35,434 nucleotides of DNA from Candidatus Saccharicenans sp. (GTDB lineage: Bacteria > Acidobacteriota > Aminicenantia > Aminicenantales > Saccharicenantaceae), in the NCBI GenBank assembly GCA_030018265.1, contig JASEFX010000020.1:1-35434 (forward strand), given 5' to 3'. Shown here piece by piece: positions 6,537-14,547 of this stretch. The number at the start of each line of letters is the position of its first letter. Positions within the stretch are counted from its first letter, which is position 1. The position numbers and the translations under genes are program-made. Below the pieces are notes generated by a model. That model was not told where the DNA came from and ran no database searches. It saw only the letters and a program-made list of their open reading frames with translations.

Positions 6537-8735
6537 TTAAAACTTGTTGCGATCAGTCCTCGGACGTGGCTGGTTGAAGCCATGGCTTCGCCGGTCTCGG
6601 TCATGAAAATGGCCGGGACCACGGCGGTCGCCACCAGGTGAAGGACGGCGAGGAGCTGTTTCTTCCAGAGCTTTCTTGCTCAGGCGGATGCGGTTGTTTT
6701 CCTCGTCGATGTCGATGACCTTGACCGTGATCGTCTGCCCCAGCTTGATCTCGTCTTTGATGTTTCTGACGCGGTAGGGTGCCACTTCGGAGATGTGAAG
6801 CAAACCAACGATGTTCGGCAGGATTTCCACGAAGGCGCCGTACTCTTCCAGCCGGACAACTTTTCCGGTGTAAACTTTGCCCAGCTCCACTTCCACCGTG
6901 ATTTCCCGGATCATCTGGCGGGCTTTTTCCGCCGATTCCATGTCGGCCGCGGCGATGGTGATCTTGCCGGTTTCTTCTATGTCGATCTTCGCGTTGGTCG
7001 CGGCGATGATTTTCTTGATCATTTTTCCGGCTGGACCGATAACATCGGGCACTTTTTCCGGGTTGATGAACAGAATTATTATCCGTGGAGCATAAGGAGA
7101 AAGTTCAGGCCTCGGCTCGGGCAGAACGGCCTTCATCTTTTCCAGCACCTTGAGTCTGGCCTGCCTGGATTGCATCAGGGCTTCTCTGAGTATCTGCGGC
7201 GTGAGATAAGGAATCTTCAGGTCCAGCTGGATGGCGGTGATGCCCTTTTCCGACCCGGTTACTTTGAAATCCATATCGCCGTAGTGGTCTTCAAACCCGG
7301 CGATATCCGTCAGGATGGCGTATCGATCGCCTTCCTTGACCAGACCGGTGGCTATGCCGGCGACCACGGTTTTCAGCGGCACTCCGGCATCCATCAGCGC
7401 CAGGACTCCGCCGCACACCGTCGCCATTGAAGAGGATCCGTTTGATTCCAGAATGTCAGAAACGATCCGGATGGTGTAGGGGAATGTTTCTTCGTCGGGG
7501 ATGGCCGGAAGGATGCCTTTCTCGGCCAGAGCACCGTGTCCGATTTCTCTCCGCCCGGGGGCTCTCATGAAAGAAACTTCACCAACACAGAAAGGCGGGA
7601 AGTTGTAATGCAGCATGAATCTTTTTTCCGATTCTTCGCCCAGGCCGTCGAGAATCTGGACATCTTCGAAAGTGCCAAGTGTCACCGTGGCCAGACACTG
7701 GGTTTCTCCTCTGGTAAAGAGGGCAGAACCGTGCGTCCTGGGCAGGAGTCCCACTTCGATGCTGATCGGACGGATTTCGTCAAAAGCCCGGCCGTCAGCC
7801 CGGCGGCCTTCGTTCAGGATTAACTCCCGCACGAGCTTTTTCTGAAGTTCGTAGAAAATCTCCCTGGTCTCGGCGATTTCCTCGGTGTTTTCCCTGGGAA
7901 TCGCAGACAGCAGGCGGTTGAGGATTTCTTCGCTGGCTTTCTCGCTCGCTTTTTTCTGTTTCAGCTGGATGGCCTGCAGCAGCTCTTCCCGGATTTGTTC
8001 CTCTATCTTTTTTACCTTTTCCGGGTCGGGCGTTTTTGCCTGAACGGGAAGCTTCTGGATGTTCAGCTGGCTGAACAGTTCTTTCTGGGCCTGGATGATC
8101 TTCTTGATTTCTTCGTGGGCCAGAATTATTCCTTCTAAAACCTTTTCTTCTTCCACCTCGCTGGCGCCGGCTTCGATCATGCAGATGCCGTCTTCGTTAC
8201 CCGCGACCACCATGTTCAGCGAAGAATGCTCCAGCTGGCTCACTGTCGGGTTGATGATAAACTGATTGTCAACCAGACCTACTTTGACCGCTCCCAGCGG
8301 GGTGGTAAACGGAATCTCTGATAAATACAGAGCGGCCGAGGCACCGATAATGCCGAGGGTGTCAGGTTCGTTTTCCAGGTCGGCTGACAGCAGAAGAGCC
8401 ACAACCTGAGTATCCTGAAAATAACCTTTTGGAAAGAGGGGTCTGATCGGTCTGTCAATCAGCCTGGCCACGAGGATTTCTCGTTCGGAAGGCTTACCTT
8501 CGCGTTTGAAGAAACCGCCAGGAATTTTGCCGGCGGCATAGGTATTCTCGCGGTAATCAACAATCAGCGGGAGGAAATTCTTTTCTCCGGAAACTTCTTT
8601 CTTGCAGGTGGCGGTTACCAGCATGATGGTGTCACCGTAGCGCACCAGGGCTGAACCGTCAGCCTGCCGTCCAACTTTGCCGAGCTCTATGGATAGAGTT
8701 CGACCACCGATTTCAAGGCTTATAGTATTTGACAT
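6537..8735 (-). CDS. pnp: Polyribonucleotide nucleotidyltransferase (PNPase)
   Basis: Phosphorolytic 3'-to-5' exoribonuclease that degrades and tails RNA as a trimer. The 732 residues show the full domain order: first RNase PH domain (from residue 1, with AAGKIPGGFFKREGKPSERE), helical linker, second RNase PH domain (RADGRAFDEIRPISIEVGLL, later GSSSMATVCGGVLALMDAGV), KH domain (VPDVIGPAGKMIKKIIAATN) and S1 domain (GKVYTGKVVRLEEYGAFVEI, GLLHISEVAP). An Arg-rich tail of about 40 residues (with RRPSPGGDRRGPG) ends the protein and may add RNA contacts. It lies 28 bases after rpsO, the common rpsO-pnp pair, and is followed within 11 bases by pseudopilin genes, which is not the usual downstream partner. 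The ribosome site before the ATG is weak. Confidence 0.98.
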   Translation of the reverse strand: MSNTISLEIGGRTLSIELGKVGRQADGSALVRYGDTIMLVTATCKKEVSGEKNFLPLIVDYRENTYAAGKIPGGFFKREGKPSEREILVARLIDRPIRPLFPKGYFQDTQVVALLLSADLENEPDTLGIIGASAALYLSEIPFTTPLGAVKVGLVDNQFIINPTVSQLEHSSLNMVVAGNEDGICMIEAGASEVEEEKVLEGIILAHEEIKKIIQAQKELFSQLNIQKLPVQAKTPDPEKVKKIEEQIREELLQAIQLKQKKASEKASEEILNRLLSAIPRENTEEIAETREIFYELQKKLVRELILNEGRRADGRAFDEIRPISIEVGLLPRTHGSALFTRGETQCLATVTLGTFEDVQILDGLGEESEKRFMLHYNFPPFCVGEVSFMRAPGRREIGHGALAEKGILPAIPDEETFPYTIRIVSDILESNGSSSMATVCGGVLALMDAGVPLKTVVAGIATGLVKEGDRYAILTDIAGFEDHYGDMDFKVTGSEKGITAIQLDLKIPYLTPQILREALMQSRQARLKVLEKMKAVLPEPRPELSPYAPRIIILFINPEKVPDVIGPAGKMIKKIIAATNAKIDIEETGKITIAAADMESAEKARQMIREITVEVELGKVYTGKVVRLEEYGAFVEILPNIVGLLHISEVAPYRVRNIKDEIKLGQTITVKVIDIDEENNRIRLSKKALEETAPRRPSPGGDRRGPGHFHDRDRRSHGFNQPRPRTDRNKF

Positions 8736-8763
8736 GGTTTAAACTCAATTTTACGGCGGATGC

Positions 8764-9030
8764 CTATTTTCTCAGGTTTAATTTGCTGATCAGAGCCAGA
8801 TATCTTTCTCTGTCAGTCCTTTTCAGGTACTCCAGAAGCCGTTTCCTCTGCCCGACCAGCTTCATCAGACCGCGGCGGGAATGAAAATCCTTTTTATGGG
8901 TCTGGAAATGGGTGATCAGCTGGTTGATCCTCTCGGTGAGCAGAGCAACCTGAACTTCCGGAGAACCGCTGTCTGCCGGATGAAGTTGATTTTCCTGAAT
9001 GATTTTCGTTTTTAATTCTTTCGTCAACAC
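8764..9030 (-). CDS. rpsO: 30S ribosomal protein S15
   Basis: This 88-residue protein binds 16S rRNA in the platform of the small subunit. The S15 pattern is clear: [20 protein letters not shown], then [20 protein letters not shown] and [20 protein letters not shown]. The start codon is GTG at 9030 behind AAGGAG (spacing 8 bases). A candidate promoter is at 9057-9085. If used, it leaves only about 20 bases of leader, too short for the leader fold by which S15 represses its own synthesis in several bacteria. pnp follows in the same direction. Confidence 0.98.
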   Translation of the reverse strand: MLTKELKTKIIQENQLHPADSGSPEVQVALLTERINQLITHFQTHKKDFHSRRGLMKLVGQRKRLLEYLKRTDRERYLALISKLNLRK

Positions 9031-9056
9031 GCTCTTTACTCCTTTTTAACTCGTAA

Positions 9057-9085
9057 ATAATAGCAGAAATAGAGAAAAAAGTAAA
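9057..9085 (-). promoter_or_regulatory. Candidate promoter of rpsO-pnp
   Basis: On the minus strand TTTACT (9085-9080) is 17 bases from TATTAT (9062-9057). The -10 is close to consensus and the -35 is weak. It lies in the gap between the 56-aa gene and rpsO. Confidence 0.45.
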
Positions 9086-9136
9086 ATATTGAATCTACTG
9101 CTGGAAAAAGGAATTCTCCCGGGCTTTTCTCAGGGA

Positions 9137-9307
9137 TTAATGGCTTCCGGTCAGGACTTTTTTCCTGGCCAGCAGCGCCCGGGCATAACGGGATTTCCAG
9201 TGCCCTTCATTCTTTTTAATCTCTTCCAGCTTGGCTTCAATTTCAGCCAGAGTTAACCTGTTGATTTTCTTATTTTTATTGCTTTTTTCAGCTGCAGAGT
9301 CAGCCAT
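9137..9307 (-). CDS. Small basic helical protein, 56 aa, unknown function
   Basis: A short frame with strong translation and transcription signals. The ribosome site AAGGAGGA (9320-9313) is five bases before the ATG at 9307, and a TTGTCA-N17-TATTAA promoter lies just upstream. The product starts MADSAAEKSNKNKKINRLTL and continues AEIEAKLEEIKKNEGHWKSR, then YARALLARKKVLTGSH. After a polar lead it should form one or two amphipathic helices, and it is rich in Lys and Arg, so it may bind nucleic acid or a ribosome-related partner. It sits just ahead of rpsO-pnp on the same strand. No family is recognised. A different minus-strand frame (9253-9435) overlaps it but has no ribosome site. Confidence 0.72.
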   Translation of the reverse strand: MADSAAEKSNKNKKINRLTLAEIEAKLEEIKKNEGHWKSRYARALLARKKVLTGSH

Positions 9308-9340
9308 TTACATCCTCCTTCAGCAGAAAAAGAGTATATT

Positions 9341-9369
9341 TTAATAACAGAAAAAGAGAAGTTTGACAA
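9341..9369 (-). promoter_or_regulatory. Promoter of the 56-aa gene
   Basis: On the minus strand TTGTCA (9369-9364, one mismatch) is 17 bases from TATTAA (9346-9341, two mismatches). The start of transcription would be near 9334, about 27 bases before the ATG, leaving room for the strong ribosome site. Confidence 0.55.
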
Positions 9370-9557
9370 GAGGCCGTCGTTTTCCCCGGGCAGCGGGCGT
9401 TTCTGCTTGAAAAAAAGGAGAAAAACAGGGTTCACAGGGCTGAGACTTCCGGAAAATCTACCTTCGGGTGTCGCCGGCGAAGTGCTCCCTGAAGCGGTCT
9501 GGACGAATCTTGCACCTCCGGAGAATATGTTTTATCCTTGAGCGAAGGAATTTTAAC

Positions 9558-11243
9558 ATGAGCGTTGAGACCATAAACCGCAGAGATTTTTTAAGGAAAA
9601 CCGGGAAGGCGGCGCTGGGTGCGGCTGGCCTTATTTTAACCGGAAACCGTTGCGGTTCCGGTCTATTTGACCTGGTGATCAAAGAAGCTCTGGTGGTGGA
9701 CGGGAGCGGTCGGAAGGCTTTTCTGGCGGATGTTGGTCTTCAGGGCAAATTTATTAAATTCATCGGAAAAATCGGAAATGCCCGGGCCAGGCATACTATT
9801 GAGGCCCGCGGGCTGGTTCTGGCTCCTGGATTCATAGATGTGCATAACCATACTGACGTTCAGCTTCTGGTCTGTCCTACAGCTGACAGCCTCGTCCGTC
9901 AGGGGATAACCACGGTGGTCGGGGGCAACTGTGGCTCTTCCCGTTTCCCTTTCACCCCGGAAATGCTGGAGGAGGAGAATCGTTACCTGAAAGATGAACT
10001 CGGAATAGAGGCGGACTGGAGGGACCTGGACGGATTTTTTAGTCGCCTGTCCGCTCAGCGCATCGGAATAAACTATGCCACGCTGGTGGGGCAGGGGACG
10101 ATCCGGGCGGCCGTTGTTGGTTATTCCGACAGGAATCCCTCGGCCGAAGAACTGCGCCGGATGAAAGAGCTGGTGGCTATCGCCATGAAGCAGGGGGCTT
10201 TTGGACTTTCCACCGGTCTGGAATACGCTCCAGGAAGCTTTGCTTCCACCGGAGAGCTGATAGAGCTGGCCTCGGTACTCAGGGATTTTAACGGTGTGTA
10301 CGCCACCCACATGCGTGATGAAGAGGATGAAGTTCTTGAGGCAGTTGATGAAGCGATAGAGATAGCCGAAAACGCCCGCGTGGGTCTTCAGATTTCCCAC
10401 TTAAAAGTCGGCTATCCAAGAAACTGGAATAAAATCGATGCTCTTCTGGAAAAGATTGACCGGGCGGCGGAGAAAGTCATCAGAGTCACAGCTGACGTCT
10501 ATCCTTACACTGCTTTTGCCACCGGTCTCAGCATCTTTTTCCCGCTCTGGGTCAGAGAGGGGAAAAAGGAGGATTTTCTCGGAAGGCTCAGGAATCCTGA
10601 CCTTCAGGGAAGACTGCGTCAGGCGATAGAAGAAGCGGAAAAGAACGTCGGCTCCTGGGATAGAGTTCTGATCTCGGCGGTCAGAACTCCGAAGAACCGT
10701 CCTCTTGAAGGGATGAGCCTTCTTCAGGCCGCCGAGTTTCAGAGAAAGGATATTTTTGCTTTCATTCGCGACCTTCTTCTGGAAGAAGAAGGTCAGGTGT
10801 CGATGGTCTGTTTTGCCATGAGCGAAGAAAATTTAAGAAAAATTATCAAACATCCGTTGACTTTTATCTGCACTGACGGTGAGCTGGCCTCCACCCGCGG
10901 GATCCTCTCTCGCGGGAAACCTCATCCGCGCTACTACGGAAGTTTCCCCAGGGCTATCGCTGAATACGTGAGAAAAGAAAAGCTTCTGTCTCTTGAAGAG
11001 ATGGTCAGAAAGATGACCTCTGCCCCGGCGGCCAGATTTGGCTTCAGGCGAAGGGGGCTGATCAGGGAAGGGTTTTACGCAGATTTAGTTCTTTTTGACC
11101 CGGAGAAAATCCAGGACAGGGCCACCTATGCCGACCCCCACAGATATCCTGATGGTATCGGCTGTGTGCTGGTCAACGGGCAGGTGGCCTTTGACGGCCA
11201 GGAGATGACCGGCCGGCTTGCTGGAGAGATTCTTCGGCGGTAA
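9558..11243 (+). CDS. N-acyl-D-amino-acid deacylase-like amidohydrolase, Tat-exported
   Basis: Predicted zinc amidohydrolase that removes acyl groups from N-acyl-D-amino acids or related D-peptides. The chosen ATG at 9558 follows AAGGA and gives 561 residues; the frame is open from 9468 but upstream residues are not protein-like. The N-terminus has a twin-arginine signal (NRRDFLRKTGKAALGAAGLI), so export in folded form is likely. Metal-site motifs include APGFIDVHNHTDVQ (HxH), VVGGNCGSSRFPF (with the Cys seen in D-aminoacylases), YATHMRDE, LQISHLKVG and CTDGELAST. The C-terminus has AAARFG-type helices and GFYADLVLFDPE, normal for the composite domain. An M23 peptidase follows 63 bases later. 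Together they could act on D-amino-acid-containing peptidoglycan fragments, but this is inference. Confidence 0.88.
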   Translation: MSVETINRRDFLRKTGKAALGAAGLILTGNRCGSGLFDLVIKEALVVDGSGRKAFLADVGLQGKFIKFIGKIGNARARHTIEARGLVLAPGFIDVHNHTDVQLLVCPTADSLVRQGITTVVGGNCGSSRFPFTPEMLEEENRYLKDELGIEADWRDLDGFFSRLSAQRIGINYATLVGQGTIRAAVVGYSDRNPSAEELRRMKELVAIAMKQGAFGLSTGLEYAPGSFASTGELIELASVLRDFNGVYATHMRDEEDEVLEAVDEAIEIAENARVGLQISHLKVGYPRNWNKIDALLEKIDRAAEKVIRVTADVYPYTAFATGLSIFFPLWVREGKKEDFLGRLRNPDLQGRLRQAIEEAEKNVGSWDRVLISAVRTPKNRPLEGMSLLQAAEFQRKDIFAFIRDLLLEEEGQVSMVCFAMSEENLRKIIKHPLTFICTDGELASTRGILSRGKPHPRYYGSFPRAIAEYVRKEKLLSLEEMVRKMTSAPAARFGFRRRGLIREGFYADLVLFDPEKIQDRATYADPHRYPDGIGCVLVNGQVAFDGQEMTGRLAGEILRR

Positions 11244-11306
11244 AGTTTAGCGCGACAGAGTTTAGTAAAAAATCAGCGCATTGTGATAGAATTGACAGGT
11301 TAAAAA

Positions 11307-12212
11307 ATGTTGAGATTCAGAAAATTTTCTGTTCTTATATTTCTGTTTCTTCCCTTCTTTCTGCCGGTCATTCAGCCGCTGGCCAGCAGAGCTGAAACCC
11401 GGATTATCGAATCAGCAACCGGAGATGTTTTTGAACTTCGCTACCGCCAGCTCCAGCCAGGAGAACCGCTGGCTGTTGTCTGGAAAAACGCCGTTTCTGA
11501 TTTTGCCGGAGTGTATTTCGGCGAGAGCAGCTTCTGGTTGAAGAGAGACGACCGACCGGGGCAGTTTCTTCTCCTGGGGTTTGACGTGATGTCTGAACCG
11601 GGAAGAAGGGTTGTCGAAATACAGCTCTGGTCCGGAGGACAGATTAAACAGAAGCTGAACATCGAGCTGGAGATAGCCGTGCGCGATTTTCCAAAAAAGA
11701 AGTTGACCGTGGCTCAGAAATACGTGACTCCGCCGCGCGAAGTTCTCGATAGAATAAAAAGGGAAGCCGAGCTTCTGTCTCTGGTTTACAGTTCGAGCAG
11801 CTCCGAATGGCTGGCCGAAGGTTCTTTTATCCTGCCCTGCGAGGGAAAACTTTTTCCGAATTTCGGTCAGCGGAGAATTTACAACAACGTCCCGCGCTCG
11901 GTGCATACCGGGGTTGACATAGCGGTCCCGCCTGGACATCCAATTAAAGCCACCAACTCCGGCCGGGTGGTGCTGGCTTCTGACCTTTATTATTCAGGTA
12001 AGACAGTTATCATTGACCACGGTCTGGGTCTTTTCAGCAGCTACGCCCATCTTTCGAAACTGCTGGTTAAAAGAGGTCAGATGATAAAGAAAGGCGAGCT
12101 GGTCGGGCTGGCCGGCTCAACCGGTCTTTCCACCGGACCGCATCTTCACTGGGCGGTGAAAATTTATGAAGCCAGGGTTGACCCGCTGGCGCTTCTTGAA
12201 CTGGAATTTTAG
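11307..12212 (+). CDS. Secreted M23 (LytM/NlpD-type) metallopeptidase
   Basis: This 301-residue protein has a signal peptide (FSVLIFLFLPFFLPVIQPLA), a beta-rich middle domain of about 130 residues (with GDVFELRYRQLQPGEPLAVV) and a C-terminal M23 domain. Zinc and catalytic motifs are intact: HTGVDIAVPPG (HxxxD), SSYAHLSKL and GPHLHWAV. M23 enzymes cut glycyl or D-alanyl cross-bridges in peptidoglycan. The final line KIYEARVDPLALLELEF is typical. The ribosome site (AGG) is weak. It follows the D-aminoacylase-like gene and may share its transcript. A perfect 7-bp hairpin overlaps its stop codon. Confidence 0.92.
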   Translation: MLRFRKFSVLIFLFLPFFLPVIQPLASRAETRIIESATGDVFELRYRQLQPGEPLAVVWKNAVSDFAGVYFGESSFWLKRDDRPGQFLLLGFDVMSEPGRRVVEIQLWSGGQIKQKLNIELEIAVRDFPKKKLTVAQKYVTPPREVLDRIKREAELLSLVYSSSSSEWLAEGSFILPCEGKLFPNFGQRRIYNNVPRSVHTGVDIAVPPGHPIKATNSGRVVLASDLYYSGKTVIIDHGLGLFSSYAHLSKLLVKRGQMIKKGELVGLAGSTGLSTGPHLHWAVKIYEARVDPLALLELEF

Positions 12213-12230
12213 AATCCATTCCCGGATTCT
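12211..12230 (+). other. Hairpin overlapping the M23 gene's stop
   Basis: AGAATCC-ATTCCC-GGATTCT is a perfect 7-bp stem with a 6-base loop. No T-run follows on the plus strand, so this is not a standard rho-independent terminator. It may protect the 3' end of the mRNA. Confidence 0.4.
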
Positions 12231-12328
12231 GAACCAGAGGCGGTTGAATCTGCCTGCCAGCAAAACAGTGTTGTTTACTGCAGCTGCTGCTGAGTTTCGA
12301 CTGTCTTTAAGTTTTATTCCAGGAGAAT

Positions 12329-12354
12329 CTTATCTGATTAATTCTTCAGATAAG
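12329..12354 (-). other. Hairpin overlapping the S9 peptidase stop
   Basis: CTTATCTGA and TCAGATAAG form a perfect 9-bp stem around an 8-base loop that holds the TAA stop of the S9 gene. There is no strong T-run downstream on the minus strand. It may stall or shape the 3' end of this mRNA. Confidence 0.4.
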
Positions 12355-14383
12355 TTGCCAGCCAGTCGAGCACGGTTTTCCACCAGAGCTGAGCGTTGAG
12401 GGGTTTCTGCACGAAATGGTCTTCGTCCGGAAAATACAGCAGTTTGCTTGGAACTCCCATTCTCTGGAGAGAGGTGAAAAACTGCAATCCCTGTTCCAGC
12501 GGCACCCGGAAGTCATTGGCTCCATGAATGACCAGAGTCGGTGTCTTAAGGTTCTGAACGTAATAGCTGGGGGAAAATTTCTGGTACATTTCCGGATTCG
12601 TCCAGGGAGTCCCGCGGTATTCCCACTCAGGAAACCAGAGTTCTTCGGTCGCGCCGTATTCGGAGCGCAGGTCGAAGACTCCGGCGTGGCTGATGAGGCA
12701 GTTGAAAATGTCGGTCTGACCGGCTATCCAGTTTACCAGGTAGCCGCCGTAGGAAGCGCCCGCGGCCGCCAGTCTGGTTTTATCTATGAAGTTGTACTGC
12801 TCTCGGAGATAATTTACGGCGTTGATTATATCCCGGTAAGGTTTTCCGCCCCAGTCTCCGCTGATCGAATCGGTAAAGGCCTGGCCGTAGCCGGTGCTTC
12901 CGTGGAAGTTTACCATCGCCACCACATACCCTCCAGCCGCAAACATCTGGGCGTTCCAGCGATAGTGGAATTGGTCAGACCAGGCTCCCTGCGGTCCGCC
13001 GTGAACTAACATCAGCAGAGGATATTTTTTCCCGGGATCAAAAAAAGGGGGTTTGAGAAGAAGCCCGTGGACCGGGTCACCTTCGGATTGAAACCAGAAA
13101 TCCTCGGCCGGATTCATTTCGAGCGCCTGAAGCAACTTTCCGTTTACGTCGGTAAGTTGTTTCAGAGTCTTTCTGGCCGGATCAATAGAGTAAACGTCTG
13201 CCGGATGGTTTATGGATTGTTTAAGAGCATAAATTGTTCGGCCGTCAGGAGAAATTCTGATGGAGCTTAAATAGTGGCCTTCGAGCACTTTTTCTATCCG
13301 GCCTTCCGGCCAGGTGGCTCTGAAAAGAGCTGTTCTGGCTTTTTCCTCGCAAAGAAAATATAGTGAACGGCTGTCGGGTGCCCAGAGGAATTCGCTGAGC
13401 GAATAATCGATTTTTTCAGTCAGGTTGGTGAAAGTTTTTTTCTGGCGGTCGTAGATGATGAGGTCAAGTTTATCCGCTTCAAATCCGGGCCTGGACATCG
13501 CCCGGTAGGCCAGGTAACGTCCGTCGGGTGAGTATTTCGGGTCGATGTCGTTTGCCCGGCTGGCGGTCAGTTTCTCCAGGTACCTGCCGTCCGGAGAGGT
13601 CAGAAAAACATCGTTGTTTGTGCCCAGTCCGAGTTTAAGCTCCGGGTCAACGTTGCGCACAAAGGCTATTTCCCGCTCATCAGGTGAGATAGAGTAGTCG
13701 AGCTCTCCTCCCAGGGCGATCGGCGGTGTGTCATAATCTCCGGGGGTCAGGTCCACCGGGTTCCCGCCATCCAGCGGAAACAGGAAAAGATGGCTTCTCG
13801 TGCCGTCAAACCAGGAATTCCAGTGGCGGAAAAGCAGATGGTCGTAGATTCTGGCCTTTACCCGGCTTTTTGCCTGTTCTTCAAATTTCCGGCGGTTGGA
13901 CTCAAGGTCGGGACAATCCGGATAAACAGAGCTGGCCACAAGCAGGAATCGACCGGACTTCGACCAGGCAAATGAGTTCACGCCGCCGGGAAAATCAGTC
14001 AGCTGACGGGGTTCCCCGCCGGTGGTCGGAATAACCCAGACCTGAGGAGAACCGCTTCTCGAGGAAATGAAGGCCAGCTGTTTTCCATCGGGCGACCAGC
14101 GCGGCGAGAAGTCCGCAGCCGGACCGAAGACAAAAGGAACAGGATCTCCGCCGGAAACCGGCACCAGATAAATGTCGCTGTTTCCGCGATTCTGTTCGAG
14201 ACTCATCGCGGTAATGACCAGCGCCAGAGTTCTGCCGTCTGTAGAGATCTGGGGGTCGGAAACCCTTTTAATTTTTATAAAATCGTCGAAGGTCAGAGCT
14301 TTTCTGGTCTGAGCCTGGGCTGCGTTCAGAATCAAACTTATGATAATTATCGAGAAGAAAAATCTGAGAAAAGGTTTTTTCAT
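12338..14383 (-). CDS. Secreted S9 family serine peptidase (acylaminoacyl-peptidase-like)
   Basis: Predicted 681-residue exported peptidase of the prolyl oligopeptidase family. A signal peptide (MKKPFLRFFFSIIIISLILN, then AAQA) is followed by a beta-propeller domain with PD40-type repeats such as FSPRWSPDGKQLAF and PKYSPDGRYLAYR, and a C-terminal alpha/beta hydrolase. The catalytic triad is visible: Ser in GASYGGYLVNW (about 544), Asp in HGANDFRVP (about 624) and His in PDEDHFV (about 656). The start is the ATG at 14383, six bases after AGGAGG. An upstream in-frame ATG at 14425 lies inside the -10 box and cannot be used. It probably trims peptides in the periplasm, in line with the other peptidases nearby. 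Confidence 0.94.
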   Translation of the reverse strand: MKKPFLRFFFSIIIISLILNAAQAQTRKALTFDDFIKIKRVSDPQISTDGRTLALVITAMSLEQNRGNSDIYLVPVSGGDPVPFVFGPAADFSPRWSPDGKQLAFISSRSGSPQVWVIPTTGGEPRQLTDFPGGVNSFAWSKSGRFLLVASSVYPDCPDLESNRRKFEEQAKSRVKARIYDHLLFRHWNSWFDGTRSHLFLFPLDGGNPVDLTPGDYDTPPIALGGELDYSISPDEREIAFVRNVDPELKLGLGTNNDVFLTSPDGRYLEKLTASRANDIDPKYSPDGRYLAYRAMSRPGFEADKLDLIIYDRQKKTFTNLTEKIDYSLSEFLWAPDSRSLYFLCEEKARTALFRATWPEGRIEKVLEGHYLSSIRISPDGRTIYALKQSINHPADVYSIDPARKTLKQLTDVNGKLLQALEMNPAEDFWFQSEGDPVHGLLLKPPFFDPGKKYPLLMLVHGGPQGAWSDQFHYRWNAQMFAAGGYVVAMVNFHGSTGYGQAFTDSISGDWGGKPYRDIINAVNYLREQYNFIDKTRLAAAGASYGGYLVNWIAGQTDIFNCLISHAGVFDLRSEYGATEELWFPEWEYRGTPWTNPEMYQKFSPSYYVQNLKTPTLVIHGANDFRVPLEQGLQFFTSLQRMGVPSKLLYFPDEDHFVQKPLNAQLWWKTVLDWLATYLKN

Positions 14384-14423
14384 CGACGGCCTCCTGAATT
14401 TTTTGCCTTTGTTTTTCTTAAGC

Positions 14424-14452
14424 ATTATAATTCATCAGAAGATTTCAGGCAA
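14424..14452 (-). promoter_or_regulatory. Promoter of the S9 peptidase
   Basis: On the minus strand TTGCCT (14452-14447) is 17 bases from a consensus TATAAT (14429-14424). The ATG at 14425-14423 overlaps the -10, so translation must begin further down at 14383. Confidence 0.65.
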
Positions 14453-14547
14453 AAAAATTCGCTTCTGACTTTTTAATTTATCGAAGATGTGGAAAAATAA
14501 ACCGGAATGCAGTAAATTTCGTATTACTGTTTAAGAAAAATACCGGG

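Noticed and set aside
9253-9435. Minus-strand frame of 60 codons
   Set aside because: Overlaps the 56-residue gene in another frame. Only the latter has a ribosome site and promoter.
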